Part shown: positions 17,635 to 26,359 of the stretch, piece by piece | Numbering within the stretch: position 1 is the first letter of the stretch | How the letters are laid out: the number at the start of each line of letters is the position of its first letter | NCBI GenBank assembly: GCA_019115045.1 | Contig: DXEI01000138.1 | Coordinates: 1-42,495, forward strand | Origin: Candidatus Gemmiger excrementipullorum | Lineage (GTDB): Bacteria; Bacillota; Clostridia; Oscillospirales; Ruminococcaceae | Direction: 5' to 3' | DNA length: 42,495 nucleotides | Notes under the pieces: model-generated | Databases searched by the model: none | What the model was told of the DNA's origin: nothing | Seen by the model: the letters and a program-made list of their open reading frames with translations, nothing else | Translations under genes and position numbers: made by a program

Positions 17635-18996
17635 TCAGGCCGCGCCCTCGGGCGGGGCCAGCACTTCGGCGGTGGTGCCGGTGAACACCAGCGTTTCGGC
17701 CGCGTCCAGCACGGCCAGCGGGTGGGCGGCCAGGTCCTGGCGCGCCCAGCTCTGCACGCCGTCGTAGCGGTAGCATTCCACCGCGTTGGGGCACAGCAGG
17801 TAGACCTCGGTGTCGGTGGCGGTCACGCCGAACGCCTGGCGGGCCGGGATCTCGGCCAGCGGCGTCAGGTCCTCGTCAAAGGTGACGAGGCTGTTGCCGC
17901 CGCGGATGTTGAGCAGCAGCGCCGTCTGGCGCAGGCCGGGGGCGGCGCTTTGCAGCGTGGCGCCGCCAAAGTCATAGCGCGCGGTCTCGGCGGCGGTGCG
18001 CGGGTCCAGCACGGCGATGTAGGTGTCGAACACCGCCACGACGCGGTCGTCGCTCTGCCAGTCCAGCTGCAGCAGCATGCTGCCCTGGGTGGCCGTGTAC
18101 ACAGGGCCCAGCGTTTCCTCGGCGGTGTCCATAAAATAGACGCTGCACGCCAGCTGGCCGTCGCGCGCTGCCAGCGTGCCGGCGGCAAAGCGGCGGTTGT
18201 CTGGCGCAAAGCCCACCGCGATGGGCGTGCCTTCCTTTTGTGTCAGCTGCCAGCGGTAACTCTGGCGGAACGACGGGTCAAAAATCTGCAGCTGGGCGGT
18301 GTAGCCGTCCGCCTCCGTCACGACGGCCAGCGTGTTGTTGGCCGACATCTCGCACAGCAGGATGCCCTGCTCGAACGTGCGGGTAAACAGGTCGCGCGTG
18401 CGGCTGCAGACGCGCAGCTCGCCCCCGGCGCGGTTGTACACCGCAAAGCGGGTACCGCCCACGGCCAGCACCGGGCGGGCGTAGCCGGGCTGGAAGGTGC
18501 GCACGCGGCTGCCGTAGGCCGAGTAGACGACGACGTCCTCGGCCCCGAGTTCCACAAACCCGCCGGCGAGTTCTTCGATCTGCAGCGGTTCGCTGATGCC
18601 GGTGTCCACCGGCCAGCCGGCATTGCCGCGCTGCAGATAGAGCGAAAAACTGTCCACACTGTCGGCCAGCAGCGCGATGGACGCCGACATAGCCCCCGTG
18701 AACACTGCGATGGCCAGCGCAATGACCAGCACCGCCACGCCCACCGCCACGCCGCGGCGGCGCTGCCGCTGTTTGAGCAGCGGCGTGAGTGAGCGCAGGT
18801 TGCTTTGCGTCTGGGCGGCGGGGGCGTCCCCGCCCGCGGCGGGCGGCGCGCCGGCCGGCGTGCGGCGCACCGGCTGCGGTGTGCGCAGCCCCACGTCGCC
18901 GCTGGTGCCCGGCACCGGCATGGTGGAGGTATGCCCCTGCTCGCGCGCCAGCATGCGCTGGCGGCGTTCCCGGCGTTCTTTTTCGGCCTTGTTCAC
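17635..18996 (-). CDS. DUF5711 family protein (membrane-anchored beta-propeller)
   Basis: 453 aa. The cytoplasmic N-terminus (1-80) is charged, Pro/Ala-rich and probably disordered; one membrane helix (about 84-108) follows. The remaining 340 residues are made of repeated short strands with WD40/PQQ-like spacing (FVELGAEDVVVYSAYGS, TRFAVYNRAGGEL and so on), consistent with a beta-propeller outside the cell. This matches my memory of DUF5711 proteins, which are uncharacterised. Start is GTG with GGAGGG. It sits between truA and the CvpA gene, suggesting a shared envelope role with CvpA. Confidence 0.75.
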   Translation of the reverse strand: MNKAEKERRERRQRMLAREQGHTSTMPVPGTSGDVGLRTPQPVRRTPAGAPPAAGGDAPAAQTQSNLRSLTPLLKQRQRRRGVAVGVAVLVIALAIAVFTGAMSASIALLADSVDSFSLYLQRGNAGWPVDTGISEPLQIEELAGGFVELGAEDVVVYSAYGSRVRTFQPGYARPVLAVGGTRFAVYNRAGGELRVCSRTRDLFTRTFEQGILLCEMSANNTLAVVTEADGYTAQLQIFDPSFRQSYRWQLTQKEGTPIAVGFAPDNRRFAAGTLAARDGQLACSVYFMDTAEETLGPVYTATQGSMLLQLDWQSDDRVVAVFDTYIAVLDPRTAAETARYDFGGATLQSAAPGLRQTALLLNIRGGNSLVTFDEDLTPLAEIPARQAFGVTATDTEVYLLCPNAVECYRYDGVQSWARQDLAAHPLAVLDAAETLVFTGTTAEVLAPPEGAA

Positions 18997-19032
18997 AGAG
19001 GCGTTCCCTCCTTCCCGTTTCTGGTCCGGCGT

Positions 19033-19782
19033 TCAGCGCGCCGGGTAGTGCACATCCTGCAAAAACAGCCCTTTGGCGGGCAGCGTCGGCCCGGCCTGGC
19101 GGCGGTCGCCGCTTTGCAGCAGCGCGGGGATGGAGCCCGCCGTGCGCTTGTGCAGCCCGGCTTCCACCAGCGTGCCGGCCAGGATGCGCACCATGTTGTA
19201 AAGGTAGCCGTCGGCCGTGACGGTGATGACAAAGCGGTCGCCCGTCTGCTCGACAGTGCAGCGCGAGATGGTGCGCACGGTGTCGCCGTGGGCCGCCACG
19301 CTGGAGCCCGACGCACACAGTGCGCGGAAGTCATGCGTGCCAGTAAACTGCGCGGCCGCCTGCTGCATGGCCGCCAGGTCCAGCGGCGGCACGACGCGGT
19401 AGCAGGTATCCAGCGTGAACGGGTCGTCGACGCGGGCGTTTAAAATATGGTAGCAGTAGGTTTTTTCGTGCGCGGCATAGCGCGCGTGGAAACCGTCCGG
19501 CACAGGTTCCACCGCCAGCGCGCGGATGTCGGGCGGCAGGTGGGCGTTGAGCGCCGGCACGATCTTTTGCGGCGGCACCCTGCCAGTATAACAGAAACTG
19601 AGCGCGAAACGCCGCGCATGGACGCCGGCGTCGGTGCGCGAACAGCCCTTGACGTCGGGGCGCTGGCCCAGCGCGGCCTGCATGGCGTCCTGCAAAACGG
19701 CGCAGACCGTCGGCGCGTTGGGCTGCACCTGGAACCCCGCATACCGCGTGCCTTTGTAGGCGATCCACAAAAGAAGGGTCAT
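19033..19782 (-). CDS. truA: tRNA pseudouridine(38-40) synthase
   Basis: 249 aa. The nucleophilic Asp51 lies in CSRTDAGVHA, the TruA signature; the N-terminal YKGTRYAGFQVQP and the C-terminal ADGYLYNMVRILAGTL segments also match. It converts uridines 38-40 in the tRNA anticodon stem-loop to pseudouridine. ATG at 19782 is one base after the ecfT stop, so translation is probably coupled; the frame is open further upstream but that would overlap ecfT. Its place directly after ecfA1-ecfA2-ecfT is the usual Firmicute arrangement. Confidence 0.93.
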   Translation of the reverse strand: MTLLLWIAYKGTRYAGFQVQPNAPTVCAVLQDAMQAALGQRPDVKGCSRTDAGVHARRFALSFCYTGRVPPQKIVPALNAHLPPDIRALAVEPVPDGFHARYAAHEKTYCYHILNARVDDPFTLDTCYRVVPPLDLAAMQQAAAQFTGTHDFRALCASGSSVAAHGDTVRTISRCTVEQTGDRFVITVTADGYLYNMVRILAGTLVEAGLHKRTAGSIPALLQSGDRRQAGPTLPAKGLFLQDVHYPAR

Positions 19783-19783
19783 C

Positions 19784-20602
19784 TCACACCAATCCCGGCA
19801 CAAAAAAGCGCGTCGCTACGATCACGGCCAGCGCCAGCGCCAGCACGGCGGCGCAGCGCGCGTCCAGCGCCGTAAAGCGCAGCTGCTTTAAGCGGGTGCG
19901 CCCCTCGCCCCCGCGGTAGCAGCGGCATTCCATCGCCATGGCCAGCTCGTCGGCACGGCGGAACGCCGAGATGAACAGCGGGATCAAAATGGGCACCAGC
20001 GCCTTGGCGCGCTGGGTGAATTTGCCGGTGTCCAGCATAGCGCCGCGGGCTTTTTGGGCGTTCATGATCTTTTCGGTCTCCTCGATGAGGGTAGGGATGA
20101 ACCGCAGCGCGATGGTCATCATCATGGCCAGCTCATGCACGGGGAAATGCAGTTTCCCCAGCGGGCGCAGCAGGTTTTCGATGGCGTCGGTGAGGACGAT
20201 GGGGCTGGTGGTGTAGGTCAGCAAGCTGGTGCCGGCGATGAGCGCGCAGACGCGCACCGCCAGCAAAATGGCGTAGCGCACGCCCTCGGCATAGATGTTG
20301 AACACCCAAAAATGCACCAGCGGCTGCCCCGCGCCCGAGACAAAAAACAGGTTGAGCACCGCCGTGAACAGCACCAGCGGCACGATGGGCTTGAGGCTGC
20401 GCAGGATCAGCTTGCCGGGGATGCGCGCGGCGCGGTACAGCGCCGCCAGCAGCGCCAGCGACAGCACGATGCCCAGCGGGTTGGACGCCACGAACAGCAC
20501 GACGATGTAGGCGATGGTGGCCACAAGTTTGAGGCGAGGGTCGCAGCGGTGCAGCACCGACTGCCCGGGGTAGTATTGCCCGATGGTAATGTCCTTGAGC
20601 AT
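19784..20602 (-). CDS. ecfT: Energy-coupling factor transporter transmembrane protein EcfT
   Basis: 272 aa. N-terminus MLKDITIGQYYPG and HRCDPRLKL are typical of EcfT. Five to six membrane helices; the two coupling motifs appear as AQKARGA and as a divergent AMECRCYRGGEGRT (usual second motif contains ARG). EcfT joins the two ATPases to vitamin-binding S components encoded elsewhere. ATG at 20602 shares one base with the ecfA2 stop (TGATG); a GTG one codon earlier is also possible. No S component lies in this cluster, so this is the shared group II ECF module. Confidence 0.92.
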   Translation of the reverse strand: MLKDITIGQYYPGQSVLHRCDPRLKLVATIAYIVVLFVASNPLGIVLSLALLAALYRAARIPGKLILRSLKPIVPLVLFTAVLNLFFVSGAGQPLVHFWVFNIYAEGVRYAILLAVRVCALIAGTSLLTYTTSPIVLTDAIENLLRPLGKLHFPVHELAMMMTIALRFIPTLIEETEKIMNAQKARGAMLDTGKFTQRAKALVPILIPLFISAFRRADELAMAMECRCYRGGEGRTRLKQLRFTALDARCAAVLALALAVIVATRFFVPGLV

Positions 20603-21477
20603 CACTGCACCCCCTTTGCCTGCTTGGCGGCCAGCGCCTTTTGGATGGTCTTGACGGCGTAGGGGATGGTGTAGACGTCGGTGGGGATGTCCACCCCCAT
20701 GGCGCGCAGCTTTAAAAAGATCTGCGTGACCTGCGGCACCGAGAGCCCCAGTTCCACCAGTTCCTGCGCGCGGGCAAAGACGGCCTCCACCGTGTCGTAC
20801 ATGGCAACTTTGGCCTTGTGCAGCACCAGCACGCGGTTGGCGTATTTGGCGATGTCCTCCATCGAATGGCTGACCAGCAGCACCGTGATGCCGGTGGCCT
20901 CGTGGTAGGCTTTGATCTGCCCCAGGATGGCGTCGCGCCCCTCGGGGTCGAGGCCGGCGGCCGGTTCGTCCAGCACCAGCACGCGCGGGTGCATGGCCAT
21001 GACGCCGGCGATGGCGACGCGGCGCTTCTGCCCGCCCGAAAGCTCAAACGGGCTTTTTTGCAGCAGTTCCTCCCCCAGGCCGACAAAGGCCGCGGCCTCG
21101 CGCACGCGGCGCTCGATCTCCGCCTCGTCCAGGCCCATGTTGCGCGGGCCGTAGGCGATGTCTTTGGCGCAGGTCTCCTCAAACAGCTGGTACTCGGGGT
21201 ACTGCATGACGAGCCCGACAAGGAAACGCGCGGCGCGCAGGTCGGCCCCTTTGCCCCACAGGTCCTGCCCGTCGACGAGCACGCGGCCCGACGTGGGGCG
21301 GTTGAGGCCGTTGAAATGGCTGATGAGCGTCGACTTGCCGCTGCCGGTGGAGCCAATGATGCCCACGAAATCGCCTTCCTCCACCGCAAAGGAAACATCG
21401 TCCAGCGCGGTGGTGGCGTCCGGCATGCCGGGGTTGTAGATATAGCTGAGATGCTCAGCACGGATGATCTCTGACAC
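20602..21477 (-). CDS. ecfA2: Energy-coupling factor transporter ATPase EcfA2
   Basis: 291 aa. Walker A GSTGSGKST at 42-50, Q-loop MQYPEYQLFEET, signature LSGGQKRRVAIAG, Walker B VLVLDEPAAGLDP, switch His in VSHSME. The YNPGMPDATTALDDV opening is characteristic of EcfA2. It hydrolyses ATP with EcfA1 to drive vitamin or metal uptake. Start is GTG at 21477, 7 nt after AAAGGAAA. It overlaps ecfT by the TGATG junction and follows ecfA1 by 57 bp. Confidence 0.93.
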   Translation of the reverse strand: MSEIIRAEHLSYIYNPGMPDATTALDDVSFAVEEGDFVGIIGSTGSGKSTLISHFNGLNRPTSGRVLVDGQDLWGKGADLRAARFLVGLVMQYPEYQLFEETCAKDIAYGPRNMGLDEAEIERRVREAAAFVGLGEELLQKSPFELSGGQKRRVAIAGVMAMHPRVLVLDEPAAGLDPEGRDAILGQIKAYHEATGITVLLVSHSMEDIAKYANRVLVLHKAKVAMYDTVEAVFARAQELVELGLSVPQVTQIFLKLRAMGVDIPTDVYTIPYAVKTIQKALAAKQAKGVQ

Positions 21478-21534
21478 GGTCTTTTCCTTTCCCGCAAAAT
21501 CTGCCCTGCCGGTGCTGCCCGCAGGGCGCGGCGC

Positions 21535-22380
21535 TCACTCGGCCAGCAGTTTGTACAGTTCCTCGGCGCAGCGGTCGGGGGTGATGACGTTTTCCGGCAT
21601 GTCGATGCCGGCGGCCGTCAGCGCGTCGCGCAGCTCGGCGGCCTGCGGCACGTCGAGGTGGTAGCTGTGCAGGCGTGCCGTCTGGCTGAACACCTGCTCG
21701 GGCGTGCCCTCCATAACGATGCGCCCGCCGTTCATGACCAGAACGCGGTCGGCCTGGGCGGCTTCCTCCATATAATGGGTGATGGCGACGATGGCGATGC
21801 CGGCCTCGCGCAGGTGGCGGATGGTGCGCATGACCTGCCCGCGGCCGTGGGGATCCAGCATGGCGGTGGCCTCGTCAAAGACGAGGCAGTCCGGCCGCAT
21901 GGCGATGACGCCGGCGATGGCCACGCGCTGTTTCTGCCCGCCCGAGAGTTTGTAGGGCGCGGCGTGGCGTTTTTCGTAGATGCCGGCCAATTTCATGGCC
22001 TCGTCGATGCGGGTGCGGATCTCGGCCGGGGGCACGCCGAGGTTTTCCGGCGCAAAGGCGACGTCCTCCTCGACGATGGTGGCGACGATCTGGTTGTCGG
22101 GGTTTTGGAATACCATGCCGACTTTTTGGCGGATGTCGTAGAGGTGGTCCTCGTTGCGGGTGTCCATATCTTCGACGAGGACGGTGCCGGCCTCCGGCAG
22201 CAGAATGGCGTTGAGGTGTTTGGCCAGCGTGCTTTTGCCGCAGCCGTTGGCGCCCAGCACCGCCACGAACTCGCCGCGGCGCAGCTCCAAACTGACGCCG
22301 TCCACCGCATAGCGCGGGGCTTCGGGGTCATAGCGGAATTTGACCTGCTGCACGCGCAGCATGGGGGTATCGGTAGGCAT
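21535..22380 (-). CDS. ecfA1: Energy-coupling factor transporter ATPase EcfA1
   Basis: 281 aa. Walker A GANGCGKST at 43-51, Q-loop VFQNPDNQIVATIVEEDVAF (the EcfA1 hallmark), LSGGQKQRVAIAG signature, Walker B CLVFDEATAMLDP, switch His in ITHYMEE. Partner of EcfA2 and EcfT. The Shine-Dalgarno GGGAGAG lies at the end of the upstream methyltransferase gene, whose stop is 3 bp before this ATG, so translation is probably coupled. Confidence 0.93.
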   Translation of the reverse strand: MPTDTPMLRVQQVKFRYDPEAPRYAVDGVSLELRRGEFVAVLGANGCGKSTLAKHLNAILLPEAGTVLVEDMDTRNEDHLYDIRQKVGMVFQNPDNQIVATIVEEDVAFAPENLGVPPAEIRTRIDEAMKLAGIYEKRHAAPYKLSGGQKQRVAIAGVIAMRPDCLVFDEATAMLDPHGRGQVMRTIRHLREAGIAIVAITHYMEEAAQADRVLVMNGGRIVMEGTPEQVFSQTARLHSYHLDVPQAAELRDALTAAGIDMPENVITPDRCAEELYKLLAE

Positions 22381-22383
22381 GGT

Positions 22384-23247
22384 TCATCTCTCCCAAATGG
22401 CGGTCGCGCCGCAGGGCACGACGCCGCCGGTGGCCGAGACCGGCAGCCCGATCTCGTCGCAGTGGGTACGCCCGCCCCACACAGGGCACAGCGTGGTTTT
22501 GACGATATACTCCATCACGGCGGGGCTTAACCCCTCGGTGTAGGAGTTGATGGCGAAAAACAGCGGTTCGTCGCTGAGGACCTGCGCCGTCAGCGCAATG
22601 AGGTCGTAGACGTTATCCTCCAGCTTCCACACCTCGCCGCCGGGGCCGCGGCCGTAGCTGGGCGGGTCCATGATGACGGCGTCGTAGCGGCTGCCGCGGC
22701 GGATCTCGCGCTGGACGAACTTGGTGCAGTCGTCGACGATCCAGCGGCAGGGGCGGTCCGCCAGGGCGCTGGCGGCGGCGTTTTCCCGCGCCCAGGCCAC
22801 CATGCCCTTGCTGGCGTCCACATGGGTCAGGCTGGCCCCGGCCGCCAGGCAGGCCAGCGTGGCCCCGCCGGTGTAGCCGAACAGGTTGAGTACCCGGACC
22901 GGCCGGCCGGCGGCGCGGATCGTTTGCTGGTACCAGGCCCAGTTGACGGCCTGCTCGGGGAAAACGCCGGTATGTTTAAAGCCGGTGGGGCTGACGTTGA
23001 GCGTGAGCTCCTGCCAGTGGATCTGCCATTTCTGCGGCAGCTGTTTGTGGTACTCCCACCGGCCGCCGCCCTTGGCAGAGCGGTAGTACACGGCGTCGGC
23101 CTGCGCCCACAGGGGCGTGGCCTCGGCGTTTTTCCAGATGACCTGCGGGTCGGGGCGGATCAGCAAAGCCTTGCCCCAGCGCTCCAGCCGGTTGTGGTTG
23201 GTGGCGTCCAGCAGCTCGTAATCCCGCCAGGTATCGGCAGGGCGCAT
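22384..23247 (-). CDS. Class I SAM-dependent rRNA methyltransferase (RlmI-like)
   Basis: 287 aa. SAM-binding motif I VLNLFGYTGGAT at 119-130, acidic residue in HVDAS after it, and the motif IV MDPPSYGRG (193-201), the arrangement of RlmI/RlmK-type 23S rRNA cytosine methyltransferases. The catalytic PUA domain of full RlmI (about 390 aa) is absent; a short N-terminal beta domain with VSPTGFKHTGVFPEQ replaces it, as in the shorter clostridial proteins annotated class I methyltransferase. ATG at 23247 has AAAGGAG upstream; the long open frame further upstream is antisense-style noise. The exact target base is unknown. Confidence 0.8.
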   Translation of the reverse strand: MRPADTWRDYELLDATNHNRLERWGKALLIRPDPQVIWKNAEATPLWAQADAVYYRSAKGGGRWEYHKQLPQKWQIHWQELTLNVSPTGFKHTGVFPEQAVNWAWYQQTIRAAGRPVRVLNLFGYTGGATLACLAAGASLTHVDASKGMVAWARENAAASALADRPCRWIVDDCTKFVQREIRRGSRYDAVIMDPPSYGRGPGGEVWKLEDNVYDLIALTAQVLSDEPLFFAINSYTEGLSPAVMEYIVKTTLCPVWGGRTHCDEIGLPVSATGGVVPCGATAIWER

Positions 23248-23276
23248 AAGCGGTGCTCCTTTCCAATCGTTTGGGT

Positions 23277-24845
23277 TCAGCGGGGCGGGTCTTCTTCCAG
23301 CTTGACGACGAGGATGTCGCCAAACGTTTGCAGCGAACCCTCGGCCGGGTACACCGGCATCCCGCCAAACGCCTCGCTGTCGATGATGTCGTAGTATTCG
23401 TCGGTGCTGACTTCCCCGATCCAAAGGCCGTGGTAGTCGTAAATATAATGCTTCCAGTTGCCCAGCACGCCGGCGGTGCCGTCCCAAAAGACCATGTTTT
23501 TGGTGTAGGCGCTCTTGTCGAACAGGAAATTGAATTTCTGCGCTTCGCTCTCGTCCGGCAGGCCGGCGATCAGCACCCGCATATCGCTGTCGTAGGCGGG
23601 GTCGTTGAGCACCCGCGTCAAAATCGCGTCGGTCAGCGTGCCCACATAGCGGTAGGCCATGGCGACGGTCTGGTAGGAGGCATAGGCCACGATCGTGCCC
23701 CACCAGCACACCAGCGCCACCGCGGCGGCGGCGCCCAGGCGCACCAGACGCTGCCACCACAGGGGGCCTGCTTCCCGCCAGGCCAGCACCAGCGCAAAGG
23801 GGATGACCATCTGCAGCGGGTGGCTCATCAGCGTGTTGACCTCGCCCTCGACGACGACGTCGACGAGGTCGATGGCCAGCGGCAGCGCCAGCGCCAGCAC
23901 CAGCGCGGCGGCGGCCTGCTGCCATTGGCGGCGGCGCAGCAGCCGCACGCAGAACAGCGCGCCCAGCAGCGCCGCGCCCAGCAGCACCAGCAGCCGCGCC
24001 TTGCCGGTATGGTTGGGGCCGCTGGTATAGTAGGCGGCAAAGTCGCGGTAGGCCTGCAAAATGCCCTGCCCCAGGTGGCCCAGCAGGCTGCCGGCCCCAA
24101 AATCGCTGAGGCCGCCCTTGCTGGAAAGCGGCACGCCGGCGCGGCGGGTCTCTACCTGCAGCACGGCAAAATACAGCGCGCCGCCCAAAAGCCCCATGGC
24201 CGCCGCACGGCCCAGCCGGCGCAGCAGCCGCGGCAGCGGCATCCCCTCGCTGCAGTCCAGCAGCAGCGTCATGACGACGACGCCGGCCGCAAAGCCGATC
24301 CACGCCTGGTAGCCCCCCAGGGACAGCGCCAGGCACACCACGGCCGCCGCAAACCAGTGCCAGCCGCGCCGGGCCAGCACCAGGTAGGCGGCCAGTACCG
24401 CCGCCAGCATGCTGAAGCCATAGTCGTAGGCCATATAGATGACGAGGTTTTGCTCAATGACAGAGGGGGCAGTCAGCAAAGCCAGCACCGAGAGCACCAG
24501 CACCGCTTTGCTGCGCACCTGCCACAGGTCTGCCAGCAGCAGCACCGTAAGGGCTGTGCACAGCGCGTTGAACGCCAAAAACACCGCCGGCATGACGACA
24601 TTGGCCCCCACCGCGCTGAGCGCCGGCATCAACCAGCGGCCGATGGACAGCGCCCAGCGCTGGTTCCAGTAATAGTACAGCCCTTCGTTGGTGCCATCGG
24701 GGCTGGTATGGCCGTACGCCACAAACAGCGCATGGCACAAAAACATCCCCAGCAGCGCCGTTTTAAGCAAAAGCGGCGCATAGGCGCGCAACACCGCGGC
24801 GCAAGGCTGCCACTGGGCTTTTTCCTGCTTGAGCCACTGCTGCAT
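23277..24845 (-). CDS. GtrII-type membrane glucosyltransferase domain protein
   Basis: 522 aa with about 11 membrane segments and a short extracytoplasmic C-terminal domain. Near the N-terminus HTSPDGTNEGLYYYWNQRWALSIGRWLMP, then EQNLVIYMAYDYGFSM and GGYQAWIGF are characteristic of the GtrII family, which uses polyprenyl-phosphate-glucose to glycosylate surface polysaccharide in phage-converted Shigella and many Firmicutes. GAAAGGAG precedes the ATG. It is inserted between glmM and the methyltransferase gene with gaps of 16 and 29 bp, so it shares the operon although the neighbours are housekeeping genes. The acceptor is unknown. Confidence 0.8.
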   Translation of the reverse strand: MQQWLKQEKAQWQPCAAVLRAYAPLLLKTALLGMFLCHALFVAYGHTSPDGTNEGLYYYWNQRWALSIGRWLMPALSAVGANVVMPAVFLAFNALCTALTVLLLADLWQVRSKAVLVLSVLALLTAPSVIEQNLVIYMAYDYGFSMLAAVLAAYLVLARRGWHWFAAAVVCLALSLGGYQAWIGFAAGVVVMTLLLDCSEGMPLPRLLRRLGRAAAMGLLGGALYFAVLQVETRRAGVPLSSKGGLSDFGAGSLLGHLGQGILQAYRDFAAYYTSGPNHTGKARLLVLLGAALLGALFCVRLLRRRQWQQAAAALVLALALPLAIDLVDVVVEGEVNTLMSHPLQMVIPFALVLAWREAGPLWWQRLVRLGAAAAVALVCWWGTIVAYASYQTVAMAYRYVGTLTDAILTRVLNDPAYDSDMRVLIAGLPDESEAQKFNFLFDKSAYTKNMVFWDGTAGVLGNWKHYIYDYHGLWIGEVSTDEYYDIIDSEAFGGMPVYPAEGSLQTFGDILVVKLEEDPPR

Positions 24846-24861
24846 GGCGGGCGCTCCTTTC

Positions 24862-26232
24862 TTATTTGGTGAGGATGCGCTGGCGGATCATCTCGGCGAT
24901 GCGCTCGGCGCTGGACTGGATGGCGGCCTGGTCCTCGCCCTCGACCATGACGCGGATCTTGGGCTCGGTGCCGGAGACGCGCACCAGCACGCGGCCCATG
25001 CCCATCAGGCTCTGCTGCTGGCTCTCGATATAGCCGGCGATGTATTCATCCTCTTTGTAGGCCTGCTTTTGCTCTTTGTTGGCGGTCAGGTTGATGAGCA
25101 CCTGCGGGAACTTGGTGTACACGGCGTTGAGGTCGCTCATCTTGACGGCCGGGTTTTCGGCGCGCTTGCGGGCCAGCACTTTCAGCAGCTTGCCGGCCGT
25201 CAGCTCGCCGTCGCCGGTGGTGGCGTGGTGCAAAAAGATCACATGGCCGCTCTGCTCGCCGCCGATGGCGTAACCGCGCGCGCGCATCTCCTCCAGCACG
25301 TAGCGGTCGCCGACGGCGGTGCGGGCCGTCTCGATGCCCAGGCGCTCCATGTGTTTCATAAAGCCGAGGTTGGACATAACGGTGACGACGACGGTGTTGC
25401 CGTCCAGGCGGCCGCGCTCTTTCATATCGGCGCCGACCAGGGCGATGATCTTGTCGCCGTCCATCTCGGCGCCGGTCTCGTCGCAGCCCAGGCAGCGGTC
25501 GGCGTCGCCGTCAAACGCGATGCCGCAGTCATAGCCGCCGGCCTTGACGGCCGCTTCCAGCGCTTCCAGGTGGGTGGAACCGCAGCCGTCGTTGACGGTG
25601 ACGCCGTCCTGCAGCGTGCCCATAAAGCCGCACTCGCACCCCAGGCGCGGGAACAGCTTTTGCGCCACGTTGGCCGAAGCGCCGTTGGCGCAGTCGAACA
25701 GCACTTTCAGGCCGGTCAGGTCGGCTTCGATATGCTCTTGCAGGTAGTCGACATAGTCGTCGACGCCGGTGCGGCACATATGGATGCGCCCGATGCCGGC
25801 GCCCTCGGCCAGGCGGATGTCGGCGCCGTTGTTGAACACGTGCGCTTCGATCTGCTCCTCGACTTCATCGGGCAGCTTGTAGCCGTCGCCCTTGAAGATC
25901 TTGATGCCGTTGAACTCCATCGGGTTGTGGGACGCCGAGATCATGATGCCGGCGTCGGCGTTGTACTTGCGCACCAGGTAGGCGACGCCCGGCGTGGGGA
26001 TGACGCCCAGCAGCTCGACGTCGGCGCCGACGCTGCACAGGCCGGCGGCGAGCGTCGACTCCAGCATATCGCCGGAGACGCGGGTGTCCTTGCCGATGAG
26101 GATCTTGGGGCGGTGGCCGTCCAGCTGCGTCAGCACGGCCGCCGTGCCGCGGCCGATCTGCAGCGCCAGCTCGCAGGTCAGGTCTTTGCCCGCTACGCCG
26201 CGGACACCGTCGGTTCCAAACAGTTTACCCAT
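24862..26232 (-). CDS. glmM: Phosphoglucosamine mutase
   Basis: 456 aa, typical length. N-terminal FGTDGVRG, active-site phosphoserine Ser101 in SASHNP, metal-binding DGDADR, and the sugar-binding GEQSGHV loop are all present, as is the C-terminal RVSGTEPKIRVMVEG phosphate-binding motif. It converts glucosamine-6-phosphate to glucosamine-1-phosphate, the step before UDP-GlcNAc, for peptidoglycan and surface glycans. ATG at 26232 has AAAGGA 9 nt upstream; the frame is open for 71 further codons without a ribosome site. Confidence 0.95.
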   Translation of the reverse strand: MGKLFGTDGVRGVAGKDLTCELALQIGRGTAAVLTQLDGHRPKILIGKDTRVSGDMLESTLAAGLCSVGADVELLGVIPTPGVAYLVRKYNADAGIMISASHNPMEFNGIKIFKGDGYKLPDEVEEQIEAHVFNNGADIRLAEGAGIGRIHMCRTGVDDYVDYLQEHIEADLTGLKVLFDCANGASANVAQKLFPRLGCECGFMGTLQDGVTVNDGCGSTHLEALEAAVKAGGYDCGIAFDGDADRCLGCDETGAEMDGDKIIALVGADMKERGRLDGNTVVVTVMSNLGFMKHMERLGIETARTAVGDRYVLEEMRARGYAIGGEQSGHVIFLHHATTGDGELTAGKLLKVLARKRAENPAVKMSDLNAVYTKFPQVLINLTANKEQKQAYKEDEYIAGYIESQQQSLMGMGRVLVRVSGTEPKIRVMVEGEDQAAIQSSAERIAEMIRQRILTK

Positions 26233-26312
26233 AGTGATCCAGTCCTTTCGTTGTAGGTGGCCGTATGGCCGGTTGTATACGCCCTTTTGCCGCAGGGCTG
26301 CGGCGGGCGGCA

Positions 26313-26332
26313 GGCGCCGGGATCCCGGCGCC
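26313..26332. repeat. Perfect 20-nt palindrome between ruvB and glmM
   Basis: GGCGCCGGGA followed by its exact reverse complement. It lies in the 127-bp gap together with a second inverted repeat (arms GCCGCAG / CTGCGGC at 26289-26304). Neither is followed by a T-run on the minus strand, so they are not ordinary terminators. Confidence 0.6.
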
Positions 26333-26359
26333 GGAAAAACTTCTGTGCGGGCGGGGGCG

